Part shown: in pieces, positions 1-10,859 of the stretch
Layout: each line of letters opens with the position of its first letter
Position numbering within the stretch: position 1 is the first letter of the stretch
Assembly (NCBI GenBank): GCA_029287915.1
Contig: JARFQE010000119.1
Coordinates: 1 to 36,837 of the forward strand
DNA length: 36,837 nt
Reading direction: 5' to 3'
DNA from: Arenicellales bacterium
GTDB lineage: Bacteria > Pseudomonadota > Gammaproteobacteria > BMS3Bbin11
Position numbers and translations under genes: made by a program
The notes under the pieces: model-generated
Databases searched by the model: none
What the model was told of the DNA's origin: nothing
Seen by the model: only the letters and a program-made list of their open reading frames with translations

Positions 1-408
1 CAATACCTGGTGACAGGCACAGTTACCTCATATTCAGAAGATGTTGCCAGTACCGGCGGAGGTCTTAGCTTCAAGGGCATCTCTCTAGGTGGCAGCAAAG
101 GCAAGGCATATATTGCTGTTGATCTGCGAGTAATCGATACAACTACCGGTGAAGTAGTAGACAGCCGCACGGTAGAAGCTAACTCGAGCAAAGGCGGGCT
201 ACGTCTGGGCTTTTACAAAAATGGCCTTGGGGGAAAATTCGATACCAAGAAAAAGACTCCCGCAATGAAAGCCATACGTGCAGTTATCATGGAGATATCT
301 GATTACCTTGCCTGCTCCATGGTGGATAAAGATGGTTGCCTGGATGATTACGATGCCAAGGAATCGCGTCGCAGAGAAAAGACAAAAGGGTCTATCACGC
401 TCGAGTAG
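1..408 (+). CDS. CsgG/HfaB-family outer-membrane lipoprotein, C-terminal part (cut by left edge)
   Basis: The reading frame is open from base 1, so the gene starts outside the window; an internal GTG at 10 is not a credible start. About 135 residues are visible. The opening reads YLVTGTVTSYSED, then a Gly/Ser stretch (GGGLSFKGISLGGSKGKA), then AYIAVDLRVIDTTTGEVVDSRTVEA. This matches the CsgG family pattern, in which a strand is followed by a variable loop and the conserved 'D.RVID..TGEVV.S..V' segment. CsgG proteins are outer-membrane lipoproteins; the namesake forms the curli secretion pore, and many relatives are uncharacterised envelope proteins. No curli genes (csgA, B, E, F) lie downstream, so a curli role cannot be claimed. 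The end is charged (ESRRREKTKGS). The lipobox would lie outside the window. Confidence 0.72.
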   Translation, partial: QYLVTGTVTSYSEDVASTGGGLSFKGISLGGSKGKAYIAVDLRVIDTTTGEVVDSRTVEANSSKGGLRLGFYKNGLGGKFDTKKKTPAMKAIRAVIMEISDYLACSMVDKDGCLDDYDAKESRRREKTKGSITLE

Positions 409-582
409 GAAAAGAACGACCTGACGAGTTATATAGGCATGAAAAATCATTCTTGCTGGGATACCGTTTGACTCACTATTACTATTTGTTACAGAAGACT
501 GTAACCTGTTGCGGCGATCTTCAATGAGGCTGAGACCTGGTTTCATTGTTGTAGCCACAACGAGAACTCTCATCATGTCCCC

Positions 583-3500
583 ATGAGTACGACCAAAAAA
601 AAACTTAAGCAGGCCTTTCATGCCGTTCAACCATATCGGCTTTCACTGCTTATTGTTTACACACTGGTGGTTGGCCTTATCTTGTTAAGTGCCTGGCTTC
701 GTCTGTATGACTTCAAAAATTACCAGGCTGAAATTTCACAAGGTGCCGCAAAAGGTGCCGCCTCAGAAATATCACGCTTTATCAGCGACCTGGAACACCA
801 GCTTAGCAGTTTTACCAGGGGTCATTCCACATTGTTAACAAATCTGGCCACTGAGCATGTTGATTCTAATCTAGTGCTGGAATTCGAGAGTTTGCTGGAA
901 CACGCGTTCCCTGAAATGCTGAATTATTCAGTTGCGAGCAAAACTGGAGAGCTCATAACCCAGGAACAGGCCTTCGAAATTGGCGACTTATGCAAACTGG
1001 ACATTGATGAATTTGCAAAAAGTCGTAAGAACCACCTTAACTTTCATCCCGGCTTTGATGGTGATCACTTTGACATAATGACATTGTTTAAAGATGAGAA
1101 TGGCAACGAACTGATCTTATTTATCAGCCTGGTAGCTGAAATCCTGTCACCTATTCTGGCCAACCACAACTTGCCAGATTATCAAATTTTTCTAACTACC
1201 ACATCGATGCCAAATGTGATCGATATTAGTTCAGAAGGAACACGTCAATATATCAGCCATAGCAGGGAGCTTAGTCAGGCAGAACTGGATAGGACAAACA
1301 GTCGTGTACCTGTTCACGGCACAAGCTGGCAGCTGGTAATGGTGCCTGATGAATCAATATTTCTTGATCAATTTAGAAAAGTTGTCTGGGGTTCGCTGTT
1401 TTCCCTGCTTATAGCTGGTCTACTGGGAATTATTATCCTGCGTCTGATAATAAAGCAATACACCGCACAGAAGAAAGGTGAGCAGCGATATCAGCAATTA
1501 TTCACCGATATAAAAGCGCCTATGATTCTGATTGACCCTGAGAACGGTCAAATCGTTGATGCCAATAAGTCTGCTGCTAAATTTTATGGTTACTCTCTAA
1601 AAACACTTAAAAACCAGAATATCAGCTTCATTACTACCAGCAGCTACCAGGAAATCAGGGAGACCATGAATGATGTCATCAATGAACATAAAAAATCCCA
1701 TATCTTTCAACACCGCCTGGCATCCGGAGAAATAAGGGATGTAGAAATCTGGTCAGGCCCGGTGAACATCAAAAACAAACAGATTTTATATGCAATCATT
1801 CTAGACATCACAGCTCGCGTACAAGCTGAAACGGCCTTGATAGAAAGCGAATCTCGCTTCAAGACCCTGACCAATCTATCACCAGTTGGTATTTTCTTCA
1901 CCAATGAAAAAGGTGTCTGCAATTATGTCAATAAAGAATGGATTAAAATAACCGGTCATACTGAATCTTACTGGCGTAATAGAACGTGGACCGAGGCAAT
2001 ACACGAGACAGACAGGGAAAAAATTATTACTGACTGGGCGAAAATCGTTCTGAATCATGAGATATTTGAAGTTGAATGTCGAATTCAGAAACCAGATGGC
2101 ACTACCGCCTGGATTTTATGCCGGGCAACGGCAATTCAGGGACCTGATCGCGGTCAGGATATGTTTATCGGTGCAGCTGTCGATATCACTGATCGCAAGC
2201 AGATAGAATATGAATTACAGCTTATGGCCACTACTTTTGAGGCACATGATCCAATTCTGATTACTGATGAAAACAGCCGGATTTTAAAAGTTAATAAGGC
2301 GTTTCTTGATATTTCAGGATTTCAGGAAGATGAACTGATAGGCAGAACTCCAGGTGCTTTCAAGTCACCACATCATGACAGGGAATTTTATCAAAACATG
2401 TGGGCGGTATTATCTAAAACAGGGCGATGGCAGGGAGAGATCTATAACCGGTCAAAGTCCGGGCATATCCATCAGGACTGGCTTACCATCACTGCGATAA
2501 AGGATAAGCGAGGTAAAATAAACAACTATATCGGTCTCTACCATGACATTACCGAACGTAAAGAAGCAGAAGAACAGATACGCAAACTGGCCTTTTATGA
2601 CCCACTAACAAGCCTCCCCAATAGGCGCCTGTTTCTGGAAAGACTTGAGGATGAGCTCGAACTGGCACGATTTGAAGACAAGCATGGTGCTCTTCTATTC
2701 CTTGATCTTGACCATTTCAAGAACCTGAATGACTCTCTTGGACACCCCGTGGGTGATGCCTTACTGGTTGAGGTGAGCCGCCGACTACAGCAAAGCAAAG
2801 AGGAAAACGAAACCATAGCTAGAATTGGTGGTGACGAATTCGTAATCTTATTGCCTGACATTGCTACAAATATTGAATTGTCTAAAAAACGTGCTGAACA
2901 GCACGCCGAAAGAGTTCGTGTCGCTATTACTGAGCCTTTTTATATTCATGGTCATGAATATCATATTTCAGTTAGCATAGGTATTTCACTATTCCCTGAA
3001 TCAAACCAGAACTCTGCGGACATCCTGAAACGTGCAGATGCGGCAATGTATCGGGCCAAGAAAGCCGGTCGTAATTCTATCTGCTTTTTTGAGCAGGAAA
3101 TGCAGATTAGTGCCGACAGACGGCTAGCTATTGAGAAAGACCTGCGTCATGCAATCCGGCAAAAGGAATTGTCACTGGCCTATCAGCCAATGATAGACTG
3201 GGAAGGCAACATAATTGGTGCTGAAATCCTGCTACGTTGGCAACATGAAAAACTTGGCCTGATCCCGCCCGGTGATTTTATTCCTATTGCAGAAGACACC
3301 GGACTTATATTTGATATTTCATCATGGGTACTGACCACTGCCTGCTCACAATTAAGTCAATGGAAAAGTGAAAGGCTGGCACTAGCTGAGCAATTACGCT
3401 GCATCTCAATCAACCTTAGTCCGAATGAATTCAACCAGAATGGTTTTGAAAAAAAAGTGCTGGGGATTACTCAACAATTCGATATTGATCCTGGTCTTAT

Positions 3501-3894
3501 AGAATTCGAAATTACAGAGCGCCTGATCATCAGCAACCTTGAACACACCATTGAAAAAATGTCGAAAATGAAACAGCATGGCTTCCGTTTCTCTGTCGAT
3601 GACTTTGGCACCGGATACTCTTCACTGGCTTATTTGAAAGATCTGCCTATTAACCGTCTTAAGATTGACCGTACATTTGTTCGTGACATCACTGAAGACC
3701 GCAATGATGCAACAATCGTCGAAACTATTATTTCCATGTCTCATCACCTTGGTCTTGAAGTGGTTGCTGAAGGTGTTGAGACCCAGGAACAGCACTTTTT
3801 CCTGTCTCAGCATGCATGTGATATTTTTCAGGGCTACTATTTCAGTGACCCAGTTATAGCTGAAAAATTCGCGCAGCTTGATCCGCTTTACTAA
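583..3894 (+). CDS. Membrane-bound PAS-PAS-PAS-GGDEF-EAL cyclic-di-GMP regulator
   Basis: This 1103-residue protein should make and/or degrade cyclic-di-GMP. The N-terminus has a membrane segment at about 21-40, an extracytoplasmic sensor region of roughly 220 residues, and a second membrane segment at about 267-290. Three PAS-type modules follow (about 300-415, 425-540, 550-660), then GGDEF (about 670-835) and EAL (about 850-1095). The GGDEF signature at 749-753 is intact. The residues just before it read EENETIARI, so the usual RxxD inhibitory site is absent. In the EAL domain the signature is EIL (881-883), but the other expected catalytic elements are visible: SINLS, EITE, VDDFGTGYSS, LKID, AEGVE and QGYYFSDP. 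Both activities are therefore possible. The extracytoplasmic domain is not one I recognise. mnmA starts 27 bases downstream, with no obvious functional link. Confidence 0.93.
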   Translation: MSTTKKKLKQAFHAVQPYRLSLLIVYTLVVGLILLSAWLRLYDFKNYQAEISQGAAKGAASEISRFISDLEHQLSSFTRGHSTLLTNLATEHVDSNLVLEFESLLEHAFPEMLNYSVASKTGELITQEQAFEIGDLCKLDIDEFAKSRKNHLNFHPGFDGDHFDIMTLFKDENGNELILFISLVAEILSPILANHNLPDYQIFLTTTSMPNVIDISSEGTRQYISHSRELSQAELDRTNSRVPVHGTSWQLVMVPDESIFLDQFRKVVWGSLFSLLIAGLLGIIILRLIIKQYTAQKKGEQRYQQLFTDIKAPMILIDPENGQIVDANKSAAKFYGYSLKTLKNQNISFITTSSYQEIRETMNDVINEHKKSHIFQHRLASGEIRDVEIWSGPVNIKNKQILYAIILDITARVQAETALIESESRFKTLTNLSPVGIFFTNEKGVCNYVNKEWIKITGHTESYWRNRTWTEAIHETDREKIITDWAKIVLNHEIFEVECRIQKPDGTTAWILCRATAIQGPDRGQDMFIGAAVDITDRKQIEYELQLMATTFEAHDPILITDENSRILKVNKAFLDISGFQEDELIGRTPGAFKSPHHDREFYQNMWAVLSKTGRWQGEIYNRSKSGHIHQDWLTITAIKDKRGKINNYIGLYHDITERKEAEEQIRKLAFYDPLTSLPNRRLFLERLEDELELARFEDKHGALLFLDLDHFKNLNDSLGHPVGDALLVEVSRRLQQSKEENETIARIGGDEFVILLPDIATNIELSKKRAEQHAERVRVAITEPFYIHGHEYHISVSIGISLFPESNQNSADILKRADAAMYRAKKAGRNSICFFEQEMQISADRRLAIEKDLRHAIRQKELSLAYQPMIDWEGNIIGAEILLRWQHEKLGLIPPGDFIPIAEDTGLIFDISSWVLTTACSQLSQWKSERLALAEQLRCISINLSPNEFNQNGFEKKVLGITQQFDIDPGLIEFEITERLIISNLEHTIEKMSKMKQHGFRFSVDDFGTGYSSLAYLKDLPINRLKIDRTFVRDITEDRNDATIVETIISMSHHLGLEVVAEGVETQEQHFFLSQHACDIFQGYYFSDPVIAEKFAQLDPLY

Positions 3895-3921
3895 AAACAG
3901 CATTTTTATATATCGATACAC

Positions 3922-4992
3922 ATGACAATTTCTGTATTCTTAGGACTTTCGGGTGGTGTGGATTCTGCAGTCGCAGCAGTGTTACTGAAACAGCGAGGCT
4001 ACGATGTCACTGCTGTTTTCATGAAAAACTGGGAAGAAGATGATGATGAAGACTACTGTGCAGCAGCTGAAGACCTGGCCATTGCAGAAGAAGTAGCCAG
4101 AATACTCGATATACCATTACTGTCGGTTAATTTTGCATCGGAATACTGGGACAGGGTATTTGAACATTTTCTACGCGAATACCGTGCTGGTCGCACACCA
4201 AATCCTGACGTATTGTGTAACCGTGAAATCAAGTTCAAAGCCTTTCTGGATTACGCGCTTGCACAGGGTGCAGACAAAATTGCGACCGGCCACTATGCTG
4301 ATGTGCACCAGTGTCATGGCAGCGTGTATCTTGGCAAGGCTGCGGACCAGGATAAGGACCAGACATATTTCCTCTATGCTATCGGTCAGTATGCTCTAGC
4401 ACATAGCCTGTTCCCGCTGGCCACACTCACCAAACCTGAGGTAAGGGAACTTGCCCGAAAACACAATCTACCGAACTATAATAGAAAGGATAGCACGGGT
4501 ATTTGCTTTATCGGCGAGCGACGTTTTCGTGAATTCCTGAGCCGCTACCTTCCTGCACAACCGGGTGAAATCAAGCAATTAGATGGGGCAGTCGTCGGAC
4601 AACATCAGGGCTTGATGTATTACACTATCGGCCAGCGCCAGGGGCTGGGTATCGGCGGTCCTGGAGAACCCTGGTTTGTTGTCGGCAAGGATCTGGATAA
4701 CAATGTTCTGCTTGTTGTCAAAGGCAAGGATCATCCTGGATTATATCATTCAAGCCTTATTGCAGATGAACTGCACTGGATTTCTACAACCGCGCCCAGC
4801 TTACCACTAAGCTGTACTGCAAGAATCAGGCACCGACAGGAAGAGCAGAAGTGCCATTTGTCAGCGTTTGATGATGGTAAACTGAAGGTCGATTTTGAAC
4901 AGCCTCAGCGGGCTATTGCGGCGGGTCAGTCTGTTGTGTTTTATCAAAAAGATTTGTGTTTAGGTGGTGGTGTGATCTACAGGGCCGTCTGA
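3922..4992 (+). CDS. mnmA: tRNA-specific 2-thiouridylase MnmA
   Basis: MnmA installs the 2-thio group on the wobble uridine of tRNA-Lys, -Glu and -Gln, using ATP and sulfur relayed by the Tus/IscS system. The 356-residue product is close to the family's usual length. The N-terminal PP-loop SGGVDSA is at residues 10-16, and KNWEEDDDEDYC follows. The two catalytic cysteines are present: Cys99 in PNPDVLCNREIKF and Cys195 in DSTGICFIGER. KDQTYFLY, GHYADV and the tRNA-binding motif GQRQGLGIGG are also conserved. In E. coli and many gammaproteobacteria mnmA is followed by hflD and purB. Here a 220-base non-coding gap separates mnmA from purB, and hflD lies further away on the other strand. Confidence 0.97.
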   Translation: MTISVFLGLSGGVDSAVAAVLLKQRGYDVTAVFMKNWEEDDDEDYCAAAEDLAIAEEVARILDIPLLSVNFASEYWDRVFEHFLREYRAGRTPNPDVLCNREIKFKAFLDYALAQGADKIATGHYADVHQCHGSVYLGKAADQDKDQTYFLYAIGQYALAHSLFPLATLTKPEVRELARKHNLPNYNRKDSTGICFIGERRFREFLSRYLPAQPGEIKQLDGAVVGQHQGLMYYTIGQRQGLGIGGPGEPWFVVGKDLDNNVLLVVKGKDHPGLYHSSLIADELHWISTTAPSLPLSCTARIRHRQEEQKCHLSAFDDGKLKVDFEQPQRAIAAGQSVVFYQKDLCLGGGVIYRAV

Positions 4993-6592
<1,600 letters not shown>

Positions 6593-6671
6593 GAGGAATA
6601 AGGATAAATAAGACGGGATTTTTCAATAGTCCAAAGCACTGATCCCGGGACCCTAAACGGGAAAAATAGCA

Positions 6672-7175
6672 ATGATAGAGGAAAATAACAACTCGGATAG
6701 CAATAGCTTTCAGATCAATACTCGTCACCTGGCATCTGAAACCAGCTATCGTTTGCTTGACGACGCGAGCCGAAGCATCAATATTCTGTTATATGACTAC
6801 GACGAAATACTGCTTCCGGTTACAAAAATAGACGATCTATTGTCATCATTCATCCGTAAGCATGAACGTTGTCTATTCCGATACCTTTGTTCCGAGAGCG
6901 ATATCTTACAGGAACGCGGTAGTAAACTGATACAGCTGGCTAGACGATTCAGTACATTCATCAAACTGCGACAGTTGACGGATGGTCTAAAACCTGTCCA
7001 TCAGCAGTTCATAGTCGTTGATGGCAAGTCCAGTATGCAGACACAGAGTCACGGATCATACGATTATTATGCGCATCTTAATGAGCGCGCCAGGGCTCGC
7101 CAGCTAAACAACCGCTTTGAAGAATTGTGGCAGCGCTCCACAGCTGTGCCAGGTATTCATGTGACTGGCTTGTGA
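6672..7175 (+). CDS. Degenerate phospholipase D-like (HKD-type) protein, unknown function
   Basis: A 167-residue soluble protein begins 79 bases after purB. The middle reads HQQFIVVDGKS (His110, Gln112, Asp117). This is the spacing of the PLD-superfamily HxKxxxxD motif, with the catalytic lysine replaced by glutamine. The C-terminal part (LNERARARQLNNRFEELWQRS) also looks like the tail of small PLD-like domains. Only one such motif is present, and active PLD enzymes need two per active site, so catalysis is doubtful. There is no signal peptide or membrane segment. A binding or structural role is possible, but none is shown. The NlpC/P60 lipoprotein follows after 40 bases. Confidence 0.7.
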   Translation: MIEENNNSDSNSFQINTRHLASETSYRLLDDASRSINILLYDYDEILLPVTKIDDLLSSFIRKHERCLFRYLCSESDILQERGSKLIQLARRFSTFIKLRQLTDGLKPVHQQFIVVDGKSSMQTQSHGSYDYYAHLNERARARQLNNRFEELWQRSTAVPGIHVTGL

Positions 7176-7215
7176 AAACAGTACGAAACACATTAAAGGT
7201 AAACTGCTACACCTC

Positions 7216-7662
7216 ATGATCAGGACAGTTCCAACCCTGATACTGGCATTCTTCCTCATCTCCAGCTGCCAGAATACGCAAACGGTCAACACATCTACAG
7301 CGGTAGCCGCGACCGAAGTAGCAAAGAGCATGATTGGACAACCATACCGCTACGGCGGCCAGTCACCTGGCGGCTTTGATTGTAGCGGGCTGGTCTGGTA
7401 TAGCTATAAGCAAGTGGGCGTCAACACAGCACGTACCAGTAAAGGGCTGAGAAAACAGGCAAGGAAAATTTCCAGGAAGAAAATGAGAGCGGGTGACCTG
7501 ATCTTCTTTAAGGGCTGGGTTCGCACTGGTCATGTTGGAATGTATATTGGAAATGGACGCTTCATCCATGCACCCTCTTCCGGTAAAAAGATCAAAGTAG
7601 ATCGACTGGATAATGGATACTGGTACGACCACTTTAAATCAGCAGGAAGGATTGTAATCTAA
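7216..7662 (+). CDS. NlpC/P60-family cell-wall hydrolase, lipoprotein
   Basis: The 148-residue product has a lipoprotein signal: a hydrophobic run ending LISSC, with the lipidated Cys at 18, so it should be anchored in the envelope. The NlpC/P60 domain fills the rest. The catalytic triad is visible: Cys56 in GGFDCSGLVWY, His106 in RTGHVGMYIGNG and His118 in FIHAPSSG. These enzymes cleave gamma-D-glutamyl-diaminopimelate bonds in peptidoglycan stem peptides. The length is that of a minimal single-domain member of the Spr/NlpC type. A good ribosome binding site is not obvious; AAAGGT near 7195 is rather far from the ATG. It ends 46 bases before the convergent hflD. Confidence 0.92.
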   Translation: MIRTVPTLILAFFLISSCQNTQTVNTSTAVAATEVAKSMIGQPYRYGGQSPGGFDCSGLVWYSYKQVGVNTARTSKGLRKQARKISRKKMRAGDLIFFKGWVRTGHVGMYIGNGRFIHAPSSGKKIKVDRLDNGYWYDHFKSAGRIVI

Positions 7663-7708
7663 GATTTAGCTTTTTATGATCCTCGATCGTCTACGTACTA
7701 GATAAAAT

Positions 7709-8350
7709 TCATATTTGACTTAACATCTCCTGAGCCGTTAATGCAAATAGTTTGCGTTTGAGCAAAAACTGTAGTCGGCCGCCCCCCAGCTGCTCCCACA
7801 AGACGGCGGCACGTACACCTGCTAGTAACAGGCTGCGGATACGATTTACGATATCGTCCTGTTGCAAATAATCCGAATTACCCTTGACTATGATACGAGG
7901 TTGCAGAGTACTTATCGTTTCACTATAAATATCAGAAAATCTGGCTAGCAAAGTCGAATTGATTGCTGATTCCTGTTGCATTGATTCAAAATATTCTTTC
8001 TGACGCTTAACACCCTTGATCAATTGTGACAACTGCTCAAGCAGCTCCGTTTTGTGTAAAAGTTTATGGGTCAAATGCATCAGACTGAACACATAAGCCA
8101 GCACCGCCATACTCGCTTCACTTTTATTACTGCCGATATAATCAGCTAAAGTCTCCAGTCCAAGAGAGATACCTTGTGTACCAGAAAAAACAGAGGGTAC
8201 ATCATCAGCATCGATCATAAATAGACTCTCTATACTGGCGAGCGTGGCATCTTCATCTGCATAACCCGTTGTTGCCAGTTGATGTACCAGTGATGCTGAC
8301 TGAAATATGCCAGCCAGTGCGAGTGTTCGTTCGTTATATGATGCAGTCAT
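7709..8350 (-). CDS. hflD: HflD homologue (high-frequency-lysogenisation protein)
   Basis: The 213-residue helical protein begins TASYNERTLALAGIFQSASLVHQLATTG. It contains SLFMIDADDVPSVF and GLETLADYI, which are characteristic of HflD. In E. coli HflD is a peripheral inner-membrane protein that binds phage lambda CII and promotes its degradation; its ordinary cellular role is unclear. The start codon shares one base with the stop of the upstream hydrolase gene (TAATG at 8350), indicating translational coupling. hflD usually lies between mnmA and purB, so this position at the end of a different, opposite-strand operon is atypical. Confidence 0.9.
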   Translation of the reverse strand: MTASYNERTLALAGIFQSASLVHQLATTGYADEDATLASIESLFMIDADDVPSVFSGTQGISLGLETLADYIGSNKSEASMAVLAYVFSLMHLTHKLLHKTELLEQLSQLIKGVKRQKEYFESMQQESAINSTLLARFSDIYSETISTLQPRIIVKGNSDYLQQDDIVNRIRSLLLAGVRAAVLWEQLGGGRLQFLLKRKLFALTAQEMLSQI

Positions 8351-9432
8351 TAGCTTGTTTGTACCGAAGTATCATCTGCTTCAGGTTCATGCTGCATAGA
8401 TTTCCAGTCGATACGCTCCATAAGATAGCACAGGCAGTCAATCCGAATAACATCCTCATTATCCGTCAGCATGGCCGGCATGACAGGAACCTTTAATCTA
8501 TATTTTTCTCCATCACGTATAAAAAATTTAGCGGATTGATCCTTGCCATGTTCATCCCAGGCCTCGAGGAAAGCATCTGAGCCTTCTTTTATACGGCAGA
8601 AAACTGTGCCCGCTGGGACTTCAGAAAAATTCATCATTGCCAGGTCTTCATCAAAAATTAAATCTGACTCGATGACATTACAGACCTCAGTATTTTTTTC
8701 ATTGAATGAGAAACTGTAACGGCTCGGTATTTTGATGATGGAAACCGTGTGGTAGAGATCCATATCATGTTCCGGTAAAGGGTGCTCAGGGAAGTGTGAC
8801 AGGTGTAAGCAGCCGTTTATAAATTCTACTGCGTGGTCAACACCACGTTTATCACCGGGCAGGCCACATTCTATCGTTGCTGCTGGACATATATCTGACA
8901 TTGCCCATGTGCTGGTAGTGTCGGGTTTAATGGTATAGACAACCGTACGTCCAAACAGTGTGGCCAAGCGATAAAAGATATTTTCATGTCGACAGATCAG
9001 CGCAAAATGTGGATTCTTTCCTGTATTATTATGAATGTCGACAGCAGCGAACACGTTGCGCTCACGCATAGATTCCATTATTTGATGCGTCATTTGATGT
9101 TCGGGTGTGTCACCATAACCCCAGATACGATTGTAGTCGGGCTGACCCGGCAAGGCCCGCAGCTTTTGCTTTGCCGCTACAACATTACCGATAAAAATAG
9201 ACAGTGAACGAGGTAGCTGTCGATCTACGTATTGGCGCAATATCTGCTGAATAACAAGCAGGCCGGTAAACTCATTGCCATGCAACATCACGCTGACAAA
9301 CAATGGATCCTTGCGATTACCTTCGAGATGAATCAAAGCAGACCCCCCAAGCAGATCAAGCAGCTCCGTTGATTCAACATCCAGCAAACCATCCGGAACT
9401 TTATGGAAAACCTTGAAACCTAGATCAACCAT
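8350..9432 (-). CDS. Succinylglutamate desuccinylase/aspartoacylase-like zinc hydrolase (M14-related)
   Basis: The 360-residue protein carries the AstE/AspA zinc-carboxypeptidase fold. Zinc ligands are His51 and Glu54 in MLHGNEFTG and His134 in VDIHNNTG. RALPGQPDYNR around 92-101 gives the substrate-binding Arg, and Glu188 in TIECGLPGD matches the catalytic Glu. These enzymes hydrolyse an N-acyl amide bond on an amino acid. No ast (arginine succinyltransferase) genes accompany it, so I do not assign AstE. It overlaps the upstream GCS2-type ligase gene by 13 bases and is coupled by one base to hflD. A ligase-hydrolase pair acting on the same amide-linked metabolite is a natural but unproven reading. 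Confidence 0.87.
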   Translation of the reverse strand: MVDLGFKVFHKVPDGLLDVESTELLDLLGGSALIHLEGNRKDPLFVSVMLHGNEFTGLLVIQQILRQYVDRQLPRSLSIFIGNVVAAKQKLRALPGQPDYNRIWGYGDTPEHQMTHQIMESMRERNVFAAVDIHNNTGKNPHFALICRHENIFYRLATLFGRTVVYTIKPDTTSTWAMSDICPAATIECGLPGDKRGVDHAVEFINGCLHLSHFPEHPLPEHDMDLYHTVSIIKIPSRYSFSFNEKNTEVCNVIESDLIFDEDLAMMNFSEVPAGTVFCRIKEGSDAFLEAWDEHGKDQSAKFFIRDGEKYRLKVPVMPAMLTDNEDVIRIDCLCYLMERIDWKSMQHEPEADDTSVQTS

Positions 9433-10850
9433 TGATGCACCGGTAACGAAGACTGTTGATTTCTTATGTAGGCCTCGGTGAGCTCACGCATACTGCAATT
9501 ATGCTGATACAGGTAGTTGCGTTGCCACACTGCTCCATTCTGCCGTGACTCTATACGGTCGTAGATGATACCCAGAAAGTAATCAATATCACTCTGCTCT
9601 ATACCGAGGTATGCCAGGCCCTTGCGTGCTGCTGGGACAAGCTTCTCCAGCAGCAACTCCCTGACATCAACCCGACCTTCACCCGGCCAGTGTATACTGC
9701 CGCGCAGTCCATACTTGGAAATGGTGTAAAAATCCTCTTTCACCTGATTAAAATCAATCCTGGATTCTGGTGCTGTATGCTCATTCGCCAGTGTTGTAAT
9801 GAGACCGAAATAAAAGGAAGCATTTGCCAGCATATCGACGATAGTTGGACCGGAAGGCACAACCCTTTGTTCAATTCGAAGATGATAGCCATTTTCATCT
9901 ATGCCTATCAGGGGACGATTCCAGCGCCAGATCGTGCCGTTATGCAGGCGCAGGTGCCAAAGCTTTTCTTTACCAGCATCTGACAAGGTAGGCAGCAACA
10001 CAGGATAAATCTCGATATTTTCTTCATACAACTCAAGTACAGAATGTTTACACCAATCATGGCCAAACGTGACGCGTGAACGACCGGTATGACCGATTAC
10101 GCCATTGTGATCTGTATTAACTGCCTGCTCGAATAGAGGGATGCGAGATTCATCCCATAAATCCTTACCAAACAGAAAGGGAGAATTAGCCGCTGCGGCC
10201 AGTAATGGTGCCGACGCGAGAATAGATGCGTTATAGAATCGAACCGCCTGTCCAGGACTAACCTGTATATGGATCTGAAAGGAGGTGGCTGCAGCTTCCA
10301 GCATAACATCATAATGACTGCTTTGCAGATGCTCCCTGCCCATGATATCCAGTTCAATGGGCTTGCCATGACGTAATTTTAACACCTGTTCATTCAGCGC
10401 ACGGTAACGCTCAACCTCTGACATATTTGCCAGAGTAAGCTGCGCATCATCAAGACCAGGCAAGGAGCCCATCATTACAATTCTAGCGTTCATGGTGGCC
10501 GCTGTATCCATACATAAGCGCCATAAATCGGACATCTCCGACTGCATCATAGAAAGGGCCTTACCATGTAATTCATGTGGATGGAAATTCAGTTCGACAT
10601 TGAATCGGGAGAGTTCATGCACAACGAGCGGATTATCCAGTTGCTTGATAAACTCCTGATTTATTGGGGCTGGCTTTGCCTGATTATCGACCAGCCAGGC
10701 CTCAAGCTCATAGCCACCAACTTCATGGCCCGAAATAAAGACATTCTTATCAAACAGGTCTCGCAGCAGATCCATTTCCTCCAGTAGACGGCAATGGAAC
10801 TTCTCAAAATCAGCAGCACTAAACTCAGCCTTTTCGATCTCCTGTCCCAT
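9420..10850 (-). CDS. GCS2-type glutamate-cysteine ligase-like carboxylate-amine ligase
   Basis: The 476-residue product resembles the glutamate-cysteine ligase 2 (GCS2/YbdK) superfamily. GGYELEAWLVDNQ near residues 45-58 has the acidic metal-binding pattern of the family. FNVELNFHPHEL around 104-115 and FQIHIQVSPGQAVRFYNAS around 213-231 are further matching segments. Members join glutamate to an amine in an ATP-dependent way; some make gamma-glutamylcysteine, others unknown products. The sequence alone does not tell which amine is used. The gene starts 9 bases after the S9 peptidase stop and overlaps the next gene by 13 bases, so all are likely one transcript. It could be the organism's glutathione-pathway GshA, but no gshB is nearby. 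Confidence 0.82.
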   Translation of the reverse strand: MGQEIEKAEFSAADFEKFHCRLLEEMDLLRDLFDKNVFISGHEVGGYELEAWLVDNQAKPAPINQEFIKQLDNPLVVHELSRFNVELNFHPHELHGKALSMMQSEMSDLWRLCMDTAATMNARIVMMGSLPGLDDAQLTLANMSEVERYRALNEQVLKLRHGKPIELDIMGREHLQSSHYDVMLEAAATSFQIHIQVSPGQAVRFYNASILASAPLLAAAANSPFLFGKDLWDESRIPLFEQAVNTDHNGVIGHTGRSRVTFGHDWCKHSVLELYEENIEIYPVLLPTLSDAGKEKLWHLRLHNGTIWRWNRPLIGIDENGYHLRIEQRVVPSGPTIVDMLANASFYFGLITTLANEHTAPESRIDFNQVKEDFYTISKYGLRGSIHWPGEGRVDVRELLLEKLVPAARKGLAYLGIEQSDIDYFLGIIYDRIESRQNGAVWQRNYLYQHNCSMRELTEAYIRNQQSSLPVHQWLI

Positions 10851-10859
10851 TTTATCTTT

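Noticed and set aside
1-20. Possible adapter at the left edge as well
   Set aside because: The first bases read straight into a CsgG-type protein frame and show no transposase-end sequence.
199-630. 143-residue minus-strand ORF across the CsgG end and the following gap
   Set aside because: It is antisense to the CsgG frame, has no family resemblance and runs into the start of the GGDEF-EAL gene.
3622-3921. 99-residue minus-strand ORF at the end of the GGDEF-EAL gene
   Set aside because: It lies antisense to conserved EAL residues (DDFGTGYSS, AEGVE), so the plus-strand frame explains the sequence.
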